From the NCBI RefSeq assembly GCF_000368585.1, contig NZ_KB849558.1, forward strand, positions 473,699 through 537,698: 64,000 nt of DNA. Direction: 5' to 3'. Source of the stretch: Acinetobacter venetianus RAG-1 = CIP 110063 (lineage in GTDB: Bacteria; Pseudomonadota; Gammaproteobacteria; Pseudomonadales; Moraxellaceae). The notes under the pieces were generated by a model. It searched no databases, had not been told where the DNA came from, and was given only the letters and a program-made list of their open reading frames with translations. Both the position numbers and the translations under genes were made by a program. Below are positions 10,631 to 20,037 of this stretch, one piece after another (within the stretch, counting starts at the first letter, position 1; each line of letters opens with the position of its first letter).

Positions 10631-11341
10631 TTATTCTGTAAAAAATCCTGAGGATGCCAGCATCCTCAACCCCTCTAAATTCAGCACTTCTATTTTTTTA
10701 AATCCAAGCTGAATTACACCTTGTTTTTCAAATACATTGAGTTCTTGATTTACCGTTTGTCTTGATACAGTCAGCATATTGGCAAGTTGGTCTTGAGAAA
10801 TATGGATGTTCAAATCTTGAATACTGGATCGATTGCCATAACCCTCTAAAATAAACAGCAATCGTTGTGCTAAGCGCTGGGTTATGCTTTGGGTCTGAAT
10901 CGCAATTTGCTCTAAAAATACATAGCGGAGTTTTTGGCTAGTCAGCAAAGCAAAGTAATACCAATAATACGGATGTTGATCTAATAGTTGCTTCAGGGGT
11001 TCGGCAGGAATTTGAAGAACAACACTTCTTTTTAAGGCAATTGCATCATGCGAGCGAGGTTGTTTGTCGATTAAGGAGATTTCGCCAAACCACATGATTG
11101 GTTCTGCGATTGCAGCAATTGCTTCATTACCATTGACATCAATATATCCCAAGCTGATAGAGCCTTCTAAAACACCATAGACACCATCAAACTTGTCTTG
11201 GGCATTAAATACAGCAGTATTTTTTTCTACAGATTGCTTTTTACTGTGCTCAATAATGAACTCTTGAAACGGCTTGTCTAAGCGACTAAACCAAGAATTT
11301 TGCTGTAAATGCTGGATATATGCATGTTCTAACACAATCAT
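10631..11341 (-). CDS. Crp/Fnr family transcriptional regulator
   Basis: 236 aa. A cyclic-nucleotide-binding jelly roll spans about residues 15-130 (VYGVLEGSISLGYIDVNG, then IMWFGEISLIDKQPRSHDA), a dimerisation helix follows, and a C-terminal winged HTH contains HISQDQLANMLTVSRQTVNQ. No Fnr-type N-terminal cysteine cluster is present, so oxygen sensing through an Fe-S cluster is unlikely. It is divergent from the Mpo1-like gene (100-bp shared promoter region) and may control it. The ligand is not identifiable. Confidence 0.88.
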   Translation of the reverse strand: MIVLEHAYIQHLQQNSWFSRLDKPFQEFIIEHSKKQSVEKNTAVFNAQDKFDGVYGVLEGSISLGYIDVNGNEAIAAIAEPIMWFGEISLIDKQPRSHDAIALKRSVVLQIPAEPLKQLLDQHPYYWYYFALLTSQKLRYVFLEQIAIQTQSITQRLAQRLLFILEGYGNRSSIQDLNIHISQDQLANMLTVSRQTVNQELNVFEKQGVIQLGFKKIEVLNLEGLRMLASSGFFTE

Positions 11342-11441
11342 TCCTTTGTAAATATGAATCCATTTGTCAGCTACATGACAACTTCACTTTGATTTTTCTA
11401 ATAGATTAATAGCATAACTGAATTGATCTGAGGAAAATAAA

Positions 11442-11975
11442 ATGACAAATTTGGAACGTCTATTGAGTCAGTATGCAGCTTATCATTTAGACAGAAATAA
11501 TATTGTGACCCATTTTGTGGGTATTCCATTAATTGTTTTTTCTATTCTATGCTTAAGTGCTCGGGCTGCAGTTGATATATCTGGCTTTTCGGTCACTTTG
11601 GCTATCATACTCATAGTTTTAAGTAGCGTTTACTATCTTTCATTAGATAAGTTATTTGGCATTTTGATGCTTATTCTATTTGTCTTGGTTTATCCATTGG
11701 CTATCAAAATTGCTGCATTGTCGATGTGGAGTTGGTTGGGCGCTAGCATTGGTATTTTTTTGGTGGGATGGGTATTCCAATTCATCGGGCATTATTTTGA
11801 GAAGAAAAAGCCAGCCTTTGTTGATGATCTGATTGGTCTAGCAATCGGACCATTATTCGTCTTGGCAGAGTTTGTATTCTTACTGGGCTTCCGTAAATCA
11901 TTACATCAACGTATTTTAAAAGAAGCACAAATGAAACGTGCTGAAATGGATATGAAACCGCAAATAGTGTCTTAA
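11442..11975 (+). CDS. Mpo1-like (DUF962) membrane protein
   Basis: 177 aa with several hydrophobic segments. The N-terminal block LLSQYAAYHLDRNNIVTHFVGIPL and the later FQFIGHYFEKKKPAF carry the conserved His residues of the DUF962/Mpo1 family. The yeast member is an Fe2+-dependent dioxygenase in 2-hydroxy fatty acid breakdown; whether this bacterial protein does the same is unknown. A ribosome site GAGGAAAAT lies just before the ATG. A strong terminator separates it from the convergent ychF. Confidence 0.85.
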   Translation: MTNLERLLSQYAAYHLDRNNIVTHFVGIPLIVFSILCLSARAAVDISGFSVTLAIILIVLSSVYYLSLDKLFGILMLILFVLVYPLAIKIAALSMWSWLGASIGIFLVGWVFQFIGHYFEKKKPAFVDDLIGLAIGPLFVLAEFVFLLGFRKSLHQRILKEAQMKRAEMDMKPQIVS

Positions 11976-12001
11976 ATCGAAGTCTAAAATATCAATCAAA
12001 T

Positions 12002-12037
12002 AAAAACCGCCAATAAGATCATTATTGGCGGTTTTTT
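12002..12037. terminator. Bidirectional terminator between the Mpo1-like gene and ychF
   Basis: Stem AAAAACCGCCAATAA / TTATTGGCGGTTTTTT with a short loop and T-tracts for both strands, between two convergent genes. Confidence 0.92.
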
Positions 12038-12053
12038 AGATTAGAAAATCGAT

Positions 12054-13145
12054 TTATACGTTAAAACGGAAGTGTAAAACATCGCCATCTTGAACGATGT
12101 AAGTCTTACCTTCTAAACGCCATTTACCAGCTTCTTTAGCGCCATTTTCACCGTTATATTGAATGAAGTCGTCATAAGCCACACACTCAGCACGGATAAA
12201 GCCTTTTTCGAAGTCAGTATGAATGACACCAGCCGCTTGTGGCGCAGTTGCTCCGACTTTAACTGTCCAAGCACGAACTTCTTGTACACCCGCAGTGAAA
12301 TAGGTTTGTAGGCCTAGCAGTTTATAACCTGCACGAATCACAACATTTAAGCCTGGTTCTTCCATACCCATCGCTTCCAAGAATTCAGCGCGATCTTCAT
12401 CTTCTAATAATGAAATTTCAGCTTCGATTTGGTTGCAAAGTGGTACAACAATGGCATTTTCTTCAGCAGCGAGTTTTTGTACTGCTTCAAGATGTGGGTT
12501 ATTTTCAAAACCGTCTTCTGCAACGTTAGCAATATACATGGTTGGTTTAAGTGTCATTAAACCAAAACCGCGAACCGCTTTACGTTCGTCATCAGACAGG
12601 TCAGCTGCACGCGCTGGTTTACCTTCATCAAGCAAAGGTTGGATTTTTTCTAAAACTGCTTTGGTTGCAAGCGCTTCTTTATCACCACCTTTTGCTGCTT
12701 TAGTTAAACGTAACAAAGCTTTTGCAACGGTATCAAGGTCAGCAAGTGCAAGTTCAGTGTTAATAGTTGCGATATCATCTAATGGGTCAATTTTACCATT
12801 TACGTGAATCACGTTTTCATCTTCAAAACAACGAACCACATGCGCAATTGCATCAGTTTCACGGATGTTTGCAAGGAATTGGTTACCCAAACCTTCACCT
12901 TTTGAGGCACCAGCAACCAAACCTGCGATGTCAACGAATTCCATTGTGGTTGGTAAGATGCGCTGTGGTTTTACAATTGCAGCAAGTTTATCTAAGCGTG
13001 AATCTGGAACAGGTACAATCCCTGTATTTGGTTCAATGGTACAGAACGGAAAGTTTTCAGCTGCAATCGCTGCCTTTGTTAATGCATTAAATAATGTAGA
13101 TTTACCTACGTTTGGCAGACCAACAATACCGCAATTAAAACCCAT
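12054..13145 (-). CDS. ychF: Redox-regulated ATPase of the Obg/YchF family
   Basis: 363 aa from the chosen ATG, which gives the family's standard N-terminus [17 protein letters not shown]; a GTG 12 bases upstream would add four residues. The P-loop is at 9-17 and the switch region at [15 protein letters not shown]. The NKxD motif is replaced by a CNQIEAE-like form, as in YchF proteins, which prefer ATP to GTP. A coiled coil follows and a C-terminal TGS domain ends in LHFRFNV. It binds ribosomes and is linked to oxidative stress responses. It is a single gene. Confidence 0.97.
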   Translation of the reverse strand: MGFNCGIVGLPNVGKSTLFNALTKAAIAAENFPFCTIEPNTGIVPVPDSRLDKLAAIVKPQRILPTTMEFVDIAGLVAGASKGEGLGNQFLANIRETDAIAHVVRCFEDENVIHVNGKIDPLDDIATINTELALADLDTVAKALLRLTKAAKGGDKEALATKAVLEKIQPLLDEGKPARAADLSDDERKAVRGFGLMTLKPTMYIANVAEDGFENNPHLEAVQKLAAEENAIVVPLCNQIEAEISLLEDEDRAEFLEAMGMEEPGLNVVIRAGYKLLGLQTYFTAGVQEVRAWTVKVGATAPQAAGVIHTDFEKGFIRAECVAYDDFIQYNGENGAKEAGKWRLEGKTYIVQDGDVLHFRFNV

Positions 13146-13239
13146 GAAACCACTCACAAATGTGTTATATAAAAATTGCTGCTGATTTTACATGAAAGCC
13201 ATGACAAAGTCATGGCTAGAGCAGATTATCAATTCGACA

Positions 13240-13899
13240 TTAAACTTTGCGTTTATCCAGCTGTTTGGCAATATGATCACCTGTACTTTGCACCAATATC
13301 ACTAAAACAATAAGAACTAAAATCACGGCTAACATCACTTGCATATCAAAACGCTGATAGCCATAGCGATAGGCAATATCACCGAGTCCACCCGCACCAA
13401 TCGCACCTGCGATAGCAGAAGAACTGATCATGGTGACAATGGTCACAGTAAAGCCTGCGATGATGCCTGATAATGCTTCGGGAAGTAGTACGTGCCAAAG
13501 AATCTGTTTGCGGTTACAGCCCATGGCTTGTGCGGCTTCAATCAGACCTTGATCGACTTCACGTAAGCTGACTTCTGCAATACGTGCAAAGAAGGGAATG
13601 GCAGCAATGGTTAAGGGTACAATCGCGGCTAATACGCCATAGCTAGTGCCGACAATCCAGCGGGTAAATGGAATCAATGCCACCATTAAAATCAGGAAAG
13701 GGACAGAACGGGTAATGTTAATGATCCAGCCTAAGGACTGATTTATTTTCTTAGATGGATAGATACCAAAATCTGCAGTACTCACCAAAATTAAGGCTAT
13801 TGGCAGACCAATTAAAAAGGCAATAAAGGCAGAAACCCCTACCATCACTAAGGTGTCGATTGTGCCTGTCAGTAATAGATCAATGAGTTGATTGTACAT
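13240..13899 (-). CDS. metI: Methionine-type ABC importer permease
   Basis: 219 aa with about five or six membrane segments and the permease EAA loop (EAAQAMGCNRKQILWHVLLP, about residues 140-159) that docks on the ATPase. The gene overlaps the ATPase gene metN by 20 bp and closes a cluster that also holds metQ and sulfur-scavenging flavin enzymes. Substrate by family is methionine or a related compound; the neighbours suggest use in sulfur limitation. Confidence 0.93.
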   Translation of the reverse strand: MYNQLIDLLLTGTIDTLVMVGVSAFIAFLIGLPIALILVSTADFGIYPSKKINQSLGWIINITRSVPFLILMVALIPFTRWIVGTSYGVLAAIVPLTIAAIPFFARIAEVSLREVDQGLIEAAQAMGCNRKQILWHVLLPEALSGIIAGFTVTIVTMISSSAIAGAIGAGGLGDIAYRYGYQRFDMQVMLAVILVLIVLVILVQSTGDHIAKQLDKRKV

Positions 13900-14950
13900 A
13901 ACCGATCACCTCAAGTTGTGTAATGGCAGGGTGTTTTTCAAATTGTGCATCATTTAAGTCAAATTCGAGATTGCGAATCCCGATGATCAATGAGCCGATA
14001 GTACGCTGCTGAATGCTATCAATTTGACTGTAATACACTTGAACTGGACTATTAAAACTGCCCAGCAATTCATACAGATCAGGAACCGATTTCGATTCAC
14101 TTACATATTTGAGTTTTAAAATCTGCTGTGTGGTGTGCTGATCAGCAGATTGGCTCAGCTCAAAGGGTAAATTCACTTGTTCAAAATTGAGTAATTCCTG
14201 CGTGATTTGTTGTTGCGGATTGGAAAATACCGACCAGACTTGCCCAGCTTCAACAATTTCACCCTGATCAATTACGATGACTTGATCGCAAATTTCTTGG
14301 ATGACCTGCATTTCATGGGTGATCAAGACAATGGTTAAACCAAGGTCTCGGTTGATTTGTTTTAATAAGGACAGAATATTGGCGGTACTCTCAGGGTCGA
14401 GTGCCGAGGTAGCTTCATCACAGAGCAGGATTTCAGGCTGAGAAACCAAGGCCCGCGCGATACCGACACGTTGTTTTTGCCCACCAGACAGTTGAGCAGG
14501 GTAATCATTTCGCTTTGCCTCTAATCCCACCAGCGTCAGTACCTCACTGACCTGTTGTTCGATCTCAGCCTTTTCATAACCCGCAATACGTAGCGGTAAA
14601 GCCACATTTTCCCACACGGTTTTGGCTGACATTAAATTAAAGTGCTGAAAAATCATGCCAATTTTTTGTCGTGTTTTGATCAGTTCAGCATGACCCAATT
14701 CAGCAATATTCTGCTGGTGAATCAAAATACTGCCTGTATCAATCGCTTCAAGACCATTCAAGGTACGGATCAGTGAGGATTTACCCGCACCACTTTTCCC
14801 GATAATGCCAACAATCTGTGCTTTGGGAATATCCACATTAATGTCTTTTAATGCATGTAAGCGTTGGCCCTGTACATCATAAAACTTATTTAAACCGCGT
14901 ATTTTCAGATGCGGGACTGAAAAATTGACCTGTGAACCAAAACTCACCAT
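13880..14950 (-). CDS. metN: Methionine-type ABC importer ATP-binding protein
   Basis: 356 aa from the ATG at 14950, chosen because AAGGAG lies 7-12 bases before it; upstream in-frame codons have no such site. It has Walker A (GKSGAGKSS, about residues 45-53), the ABC signature LSGGQKQR, Walker B LLCDEATS and a C-terminal NIL/ACT domain (about 270-350), which in MetN binds methionine for feedback inhibition. It lies 11 bp after metQ and overlaps metI, a tight operon order Q-N-I. Confidence 0.95.
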   Translation of the reverse strand: MVSFGSQVNFSVPHLKIRGLNKFYDVQGQRLHALKDINVDIPKAQIVGIIGKSGAGKSSLIRTLNGLEAIDTGSILIHQQNIAELGHAELIKTRQKIGMIFQHFNLMSAKTVWENVALPLRIAGYEKAEIEQQVSEVLTLVGLEAKRNDYPAQLSGGQKQRVGIARALVSQPEILLCDEATSALDPESTANILSLLKQINRDLGLTIVLITHEMQVIQEICDQVIVIDQGEIVEAGQVWSVFSNPQQQITQELLNFEQVNLPFELSQSADQHTTQQILKLKYVSESKSVPDLYELLGSFNSPVQVYYSQIDSIQQRTIGSLIIGIRNLEFDLNDAQFEKHPAITQLEVIGYVQSTH

Positions 14951-14961
14951 GATTGTTCTCC

Positions 14962-15792
14962 TTATTTCCAACCTGGGAACCACAACGTTGGACCGAAATC
15001 GCTATCCAATGCAGCTTTGACCTTCGGTGAGTTTTGATAAATCTCGACAAATTTCTGTAGTTTATTATCCTTGTCCTGATAGTCATCACGAACCACAAAT
15101 AAAATCGCATAACGTTTATTGGTGTTGTCATCAAACAATAAGGCACTTTCAGGATCAGTCGTCTTAGCTAAACGTAAGTAATGTGGATAGCCAAAAGCGA
15201 GATCAACATCATCAATGGCTCGTGCAGTTTGCGGGCCTTCAACTTCGGTAAATTTCAGGTTCTTCGGATTCGCTGTAATATCTTTAAGTGCAGAAAGATG
15301 ATTGTTGCTGTCTTTCAGCTCAATCAACTTGGCTTGTTGCAATAGCAATAAAGCACGCCCTTGATTAACTGGATCATTGGGAATGGCAACCGTTGCACCA
15401 TTCGGGAGTTCATCGAAACTTTTATATTTTTTTGAATACAGTCCCACATGCGAAGCCGCACCTGCAGCAAATGACTTTAATTTAAAGCCAGTTTCTTTAA
15501 TGGCATTATCCAAAAAAGGTTGATGCTGAAAAAAGTTCGCATCGATATCACCATGATTTAAAGTGATGTTAGGCGTATTCCAGTCGGAAAACTCAACCAA
15601 TTTGACATTCAAACCTTGCTGTTTGGCTTCATCTGCTGCAACTTGCAGTGGATGAGCAAAAGAAGGACTAATCCCAATCACCAGTTCACTGCTATGGTTC
15701 TGTCTTTGTTTATTCCAAATCAATAAGGCAATAATCGCAACAACAACGACAAGGCCAATACCCAACCATTTTTTAGAGGCTGTTTGAGCCAT
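14962..15792 (-). CDS. metQ: MetQ/NlpA-family substrate-binding protein, membrane-anchored
   Basis: 276 aa from the ATG at 15792, which has GGAGAAATAT directly before it; a TTG 12 bases upstream is less likely. The N-terminus is a basic stretch followed by a hydrophobic helix (about residues 11-26) and then Asn-Lys-Gln-Arg. No lipobox cysteine is visible, so it seems anchored by an uncleaved signal rather than by lipid, unlike typical MetQ. The NlpA fold starts at LVIGISPSFAHPL. It delivers the substrate to the MetNI complex encoded just downstream. The preceding gene is an FMN monooxygenase. Confidence 0.9.
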   Translation of the reverse strand: MAQTASKKWLGIGLVVVVAIIALLIWNKQRQNHSSELVIGISPSFAHPLQVAADEAKQQGLNVKLVEFSDWNTPNITLNHGDIDANFFQHQPFLDNAIKETGFKLKSFAAGAASHVGLYSKKYKSFDELPNGATVAIPNDPVNQGRALLLLQQAKLIELKDSNNHLSALKDITANPKNLKFTEVEGPQTARAIDDVDLAFGYPHYLRLAKTTDPESALLFDDNTNKRYAILFVVRDDYQDKDNKLQKFVEIYQNSPKVKAALDSDFGPTLWFPGWK

Positions 15793-15819
15793 ATATTTCT
15801 CCAATTCTTTTATTAAATG

Positions 15820-17232
15820 TTAACCACTAATTTCTTCAATTATTTTTAGGTGATGTGTGTTGTTCTGCGTTCTACATCGGAACTGATCGGCAGGATGGCT
15901 TGCAGTTAAATGATCGCCTTGGGCAAAGAGTTTATTGCGTAATGAACCTGTGGCATATTCAGTTTTATAACGTCCACGTTGTTGTAACTCTGGAATCACC
16001 AGTCGAATAAAATCATGATGTGATTCAGGTGCAACAGTACGAGTCAGGTTAAAACCATCAATGCCAGTTTGATCGAGTAGCTCAATGAGGTATTGCGCAA
16101 CCTCTGCGCCACTGCCCACAATCAATGGATAACGTCCACCAAGAACATGCTGCGCTTTCAGACCATTTTTACTGATACGTTGTTCTTTAAACTTTTCATT
16201 GACGGAAGCAATACTGTTGCTCTTTTGATAGGGGATCGCTTCATCATCTTCGAACTTGGCAAGGTCAATACCGACTGAACTGGCATAATGTGCTAAACCT
16301 GCTTCAGGGCTGGCATATTGACGATATTCAGCCAGTTTTTGCTGGGCGAGTTCATTTGTTTCAGCCACAACTACAGTAATGCCGACAAAGATTTTAATCG
16401 CATCTTCATCACGACCTTGCTGTGTTGCTTGTAGTCTTATCTTATTGACTTGCTGACGAATCTTTTCAGGTTGATCACCACCAATGAAAATACATTCGGC
16501 ATGACGCGTGGCAAACTGTAGTCCTTTCGGTGAAGCACCTGCTTGGAAGAGTGTTGGCGTACGTTGAACCGATGGTGCAACCTGAAATACTCCTTGGCTT
16601 TGGTAATGTTGACCTTGATGATTGATCGAGTGGACTTTGTTTGGATCAGTAAAAATACGCTGTTGCTTGTCTTTCTTTAAGGCATCATTTTCCCAAGAAC
16701 CTTCCCAATATTTATAACAAAGCTGTAAGAACTCCTCGGCCTGATCATAACGTGCATCGTGATCTTTTAAACCTTTTTGCCCAATTAAGCGTTCGGCACT
16801 GTCCAGATAACCTGTGACAATATTCCAGCCCAGACGACCTCGGGTTAAATGATCAAGACTGGCAAAACGGCGTGCAAATTGGTAGGGCTGTTCATAGCTG
16901 AGATTGACGGTCACGCCAAAGCTTAAATTCTGTGTCACCAAAGCCATTGCCGAAACTAGGGTAGAAGGGTCATGACTAGGCAACTGGATCGACTCTTTTA
17001 AAGTCAGATCGATCCCATTCTGATAGACATCATAAACACCCGTAATATCTGCGAGAAATAAGCCATCAAACAAACCTTGCTCTAAGGTTTGTGCCAATTC
17101 AGTCCAATAATTCAGCTCATTAAAACGGTGTGATTGATCGCGTGGATGGGTCCACAAGCCATGATTGATATGGCCAACACAGTTCATATCAAAAGCATTC
17201 AGTAAAATTTTCTTCGGGAGATTTTGACTCAT
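15820..17232 (-). CDS. LLM-class flavin-dependent monooxygenase (NtaA/SnaA/DszA type)
   Basis: 470 aa TIM-barrel, reduced-FMN-dependent monooxygenase with family features such as GLFLADITGVYD, SFGVTVNLSYEQPYQFARRF, SLDHLTRGRLGWNIVTGY (about 130-147) and GASPKGLQFAT. The group includes nitrilotriacetate and dibenzothiophene-sulfone monooxygenases and many sulfur-scavenging enzymes. The start shares its A with the stop of the upstream sfnB-like gene (TGATG overlap), so they are translationally coupled. No flavin reductase is seen, so reduced FMN must come from elsewhere. The exact substrate is unknown. Confidence 0.88.
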   Translation of the reverse strand: MSQNLPKKILLNAFDMNCVGHINHGLWTHPRDQSHRFNELNYWTELAQTLEQGLFDGLFLADITGVYDVYQNGIDLTLKESIQLPSHDPSTLVSAMALVTQNLSFGVTVNLSYEQPYQFARRFASLDHLTRGRLGWNIVTGYLDSAERLIGQKGLKDHDARYDQAEEFLQLCYKYWEGSWENDALKKDKQQRIFTDPNKVHSINHQGQHYQSQGVFQVAPSVQRTPTLFQAGASPKGLQFATRHAECIFIGGDQPEKIRQQVNKIRLQATQQGRDEDAIKIFVGITVVVAETNELAQQKLAEYRQYASPEAGLAHYASSVGIDLAKFEDDEAIPYQKSNSIASVNEKFKEQRISKNGLKAQHVLGGRYPLIVGSGAEVAQYLIELLDQTGIDGFNLTRTVAPESHHDFIRLVIPELQQRGRYKTEYATGSLRNKLFAQGDHLTASHPADQFRCRTQNNTHHLKIIEEISG

Positions 17233-18455
17233 CACAGCGTCCCTCGGCGTGGTGGTAAGATACCGTTCAGGACATAATTGCCAATAAAGTAATATTTCCA
17301 GCGCGCAGCATCATGTAAGGTATGAACCCGTGCATTACGCCAATGACGATCAAGAGCATCAGCACGTTGGCTGCCACGACTACCTGCTAATTCAATCAAT
17401 TTAGATGATGCCTTTAATGCTGTTTCAGTACTATGTGCACGAACTTTGGCGACATCAATTGAGGCTTTGGCTAAGGTCTCAGCATTCAACCCATATTTAG
17501 CAGCATCAACAGATCGAGCTGCTTGTTTGAGGAGTAATTCGCTGGCTTTGACATCGGTTGCCACACGACCAAGCTCAGACAGGGTTAAGGGGTCTTGAGT
17601 TGCGGACTCAATATTGGCATCAATCCAAGGACGCGCCACACGCACACGCGCTAGGGTTTCTTCAAAGGCTGCACGGGCAATCCCGACTTCAATTGCAGCA
17701 TGCATGATTTGAGCAAATGGCCCCACCAAGGACAGTTGTTTAAAGGCAGCATCAAAAGGAATCACATCCTCTTTGGCGACAAAAACTTGATTAAACTTTA
17801 CTGTGCCGCTGCCTGTGGTGCGTTGCCCAAAGCCTGACCAATCATCAATCACTTCTAAACCTTGGCTGTCTCTTTGTACAAAAGCCAAAAATTCATTGCC
17901 TGCTTCATCAACGGCTAGTGTTGGAATACGATGTGCAAACAGGCTACCCGTGCAATAAAACTTTTCTCCTTGAATCAGATAACCATTTTCGCTTGGAATT
18001 AATGTTGTTTGCTTATGTGCAGATGTGCGAGTTTTAAATTCAGCCAGTGCATTACCAAAACGAGCACCTTGTAAAACTTCTTGATAGAGGCGTTTCTTTT
18101 GCGCTTCCGTACCAGTATTACGCAGTACTTCTAATGCATAAAAATGATTTTGTGGAATTTGACCAATTGAACCATCCGCACCACTAAATAAAGCGATGAC
18201 TTTGGCAAGGGTTAGACTTGAAACCTCTGCACCACCGTACTGTTTAGGTACGGTAATCGCCCATAAACCTGATTGGCTATAGGCTTCTATTTCTGTGAAA
18301 GGTAAGTTCCGATTGGCATCGCGTTCAACCGCTGCTTGTTTAAACTGTTCACTTAGTTGAATAGCAATGTCCAGTGCTTCTGCATCGCTTTGAATGATAT
18401 GCGCTGTTTTAAAATTGGTTTTGGCAAAGCCTTGTAATTCTTGGTATGAGGTCAT
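17232..18455 (-). CDS. SfnB-family flavin oxidoreductase (acyl-CoA dehydrogenase fold), copy 2
   Basis: 407 aa from the ATG at 18455, which has AAGGAG 8-14 bases upstream; longer upstream readings lack this. It has the acyl-CoA dehydrogenase fold of the SfnB/DszC sulfur-acquisition group: WAITVPKQYGGAEVS, FYCTGSLFAHRIPTLA, DDWSGFGQRTTGSGTV and a C-terminal HWRNARVHTLHDAARWK. Such enzymes use reduced flavin and oxygen to act on sulfones or related organosulfur compounds. It is paralogous to the gene just upstream, 13 bp away, and coupled to the LLM gene downstream. Confidence 0.88.
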   Translation of the reverse strand: MTSYQELQGFAKTNFKTAHIIQSDAEALDIAIQLSEQFKQAAVERDANRNLPFTEIEAYSQSGLWAITVPKQYGGAEVSSLTLAKVIALFSGADGSIGQIPQNHFYALEVLRNTGTEAQKKRLYQEVLQGARFGNALAEFKTRTSAHKQTTLIPSENGYLIQGEKFYCTGSLFAHRIPTLAVDEAGNEFLAFVQRDSQGLEVIDDWSGFGQRTTGSGTVKFNQVFVAKEDVIPFDAAFKQLSLVGPFAQIMHAAIEVGIARAAFEETLARVRVARPWIDANIESATQDPLTLSELGRVATDVKASELLLKQAARSVDAAKYGLNAETLAKASIDVAKVRAHSTETALKASSKLIELAGSRGSQRADALDRHWRNARVHTLHDAARWKYYFIGNYVLNGILPPRRGTL

Positions 18456-18468
18456 AATGATTTTCTCC

Positions 18469-19680
18469 TTAAATCCAAGCATGGCGGGCAGGGTGGGTAC
18501 CATTGAGGTAATAGTCGCCGATGGCATGGAATTTCCAACGCACAGGATCGTGTAAGGTATGTACGCGAGCATTGCGCCAATGTTGATCAAGATTGTGTTG
18601 GCTCAGGCTGGCACGGCTGCCACCAAGTTCCAGTAGCTTTTCGGAGATATGCAGGGCAGCATCATTGGCATAAATTTTTGCTTCTGCTACTAAAATAGAA
18701 GCGCGCGCGACTTGCTCGGCAGAAATCTCAGCGATTTGATCAAGTTCATCCAGATATTCGGCAGCATCATCCAGTAATAAAATCGCTGCATCGAGCAGGA
18801 TGTTGAGCTTGCCAACTTCTTGTAGGGTGTAATGTTCTTCACTGGCTTTTTCTACACCTGAATCGATGATCGGTCTTGCTTTACGAATGCTAGATAAGGT
18901 GTCGTCAAAAGCTGCTTCGGCAATACCAACATCAATGGCAACCTGCAAAAGTTGAGAATACGCACCGCGCACATTTGGGGTGTCAGCAATAATGCGCTCA
19001 TCAAAAAATAGTGTACGATCAACGACAACATTGCGTAGTTTTACCGTTCCACTGGCTGTAGTACGTTGACCAAAGCCATTCCAGTCATTAATCACTTCGA
19101 CACCAGTAGCATGGCGATCAACGATCACCAATACTGTATAGCCATCGGGGTGTAAGGCACGAATCGCTAACCAATCTGCAAAGCTAGTGCCTGTAGAGTA
19201 AAATTTTTCCCCATTTAAAAGGTATTGACCATTTTCCAACGTTAACTTGGTTTGAATGGTTTTGGTATCTTTAGAATTTTTTTCAGGCCCACCATTGGCA
19301 ATGCGTTTACCTGCAAGAATTTCAGCGTAGATAAACTTCTTTTGTGCATCTGAACCAGTGATATTAATCAAATTTAAAAGACCGAATTGGTTTTGTGGAA
19401 TTTGTCCAACATTGGCATCGGCTTTACTTAAAATACGAAACACATGAGCTAAGGTTTTATTAGAAACAAATGCGCCACCATAGTCTTTAGGTACACGGAT
19501 TCCACCTAGACCTTTTTGACTAAACTGAATAATCTGTTCACTGGGCAAGATACGCTGTTGATCTCGGATATTTCGTTCTTCTAATGCAAAGTCAGCAACT
19601 TGATAGGCAGCATTGATGGCCTGCTGATCATTTGAAATCAGTTGTATTTGAACTTGAATCACTGATTGATTACTGGACAT
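18469..19680 (-). CDS. SfnB-family flavin oxidoreductase (acyl-CoA dehydrogenase fold), copy 1
   Basis: 403 aa and first gene of the leftward sulfur cluster. Landmarks match its downstream paralogue: GIRVPKDYGGAFVS, FYSTGTSFADWLAIRA, NDWNGFGQRTTASGTV, and HWRNARVHTLHDPVRWK near the end. It is expected to be an FMN/FAD-dependent monooxygenase-like enzyme for organosulfur use. The ATG is preceded by AGAGGTG. The cluster order is sfnB1-sfnB2-LLM-metQ-metN-metI with gaps of 27 bp or less, so one promoter in the 357-bp region upstream probably drives all six genes. Confidence 0.88.
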   Translation of the reverse strand: MSSNQSVIQVQIQLISNDQQAINAAYQVADFALEERNIRDQQRILPSEQIIQFSQKGLGGIRVPKDYGGAFVSNKTLAHVFRILSKADANVGQIPQNQFGLLNLINITGSDAQKKFIYAEILAGKRIANGGPEKNSKDTKTIQTKLTLENGQYLLNGEKFYSTGTSFADWLAIRALHPDGYTVLVIVDRHATGVEVINDWNGFGQRTTASGTVKLRNVVVDRTLFFDERIIADTPNVRGAYSQLLQVAIDVGIAEAAFDDTLSSIRKARPIIDSGVEKASEEHYTLQEVGKLNILLDAAILLLDDAAEYLDELDQIAEISAEQVARASILVAEAKIYANDAALHISEKLLELGGSRASLSQHNLDQHWRNARVHTLHDPVRWKFHAIGDYYLNGTHPARHAWI

Positions 19681-20037
19681 GTGAGCACCTCTAATAGATA
19701 AGAGATACTTTACAAAAGTTTTACTTTTCCACTAAACCATCAGTTATGGCTTGAATATCACAATAAGTATTAAGCATTTTTTATGAGAAAAGTAACAAAA
19801 AAATAGATAATGAATAGCTATTTAAAACAGTTGCTTAGAGTTTTTAAAATTGCATTGATCAACACAAAAAGGCTATTTCTATGAAATAGATGAATAATCT
19901 CTCCAATAATATTGATAAAGACTTTTAGCCAAAATTAGAAAAGATCAAGCAAAAATGACATTGTCTTGAAGGACTTTTACTTCTAAAGTATGAAAAACCT
20001 TATGTTTCATGAGTAGAAAAATAAATTTGGAGAGTCT
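19681..20037. promoter_or_regulatory. Divergent intergenic region of the sulfur cluster and the GST gene
   Basis: About 357 AT-rich bases without an ORF. By position it must hold the leftward promoter of the six-gene sulfur cluster and the rightward promoter of the glutathione transferase gene. I see no strong inverted repeat or clear operator in it. Confidence 0.45.

Noticed and set aside
12433..13185. Three plus-strand ORFs opposite ychF
   Set aside because: They are antisense shadows of a well conserved gene and have no ribosome sites.
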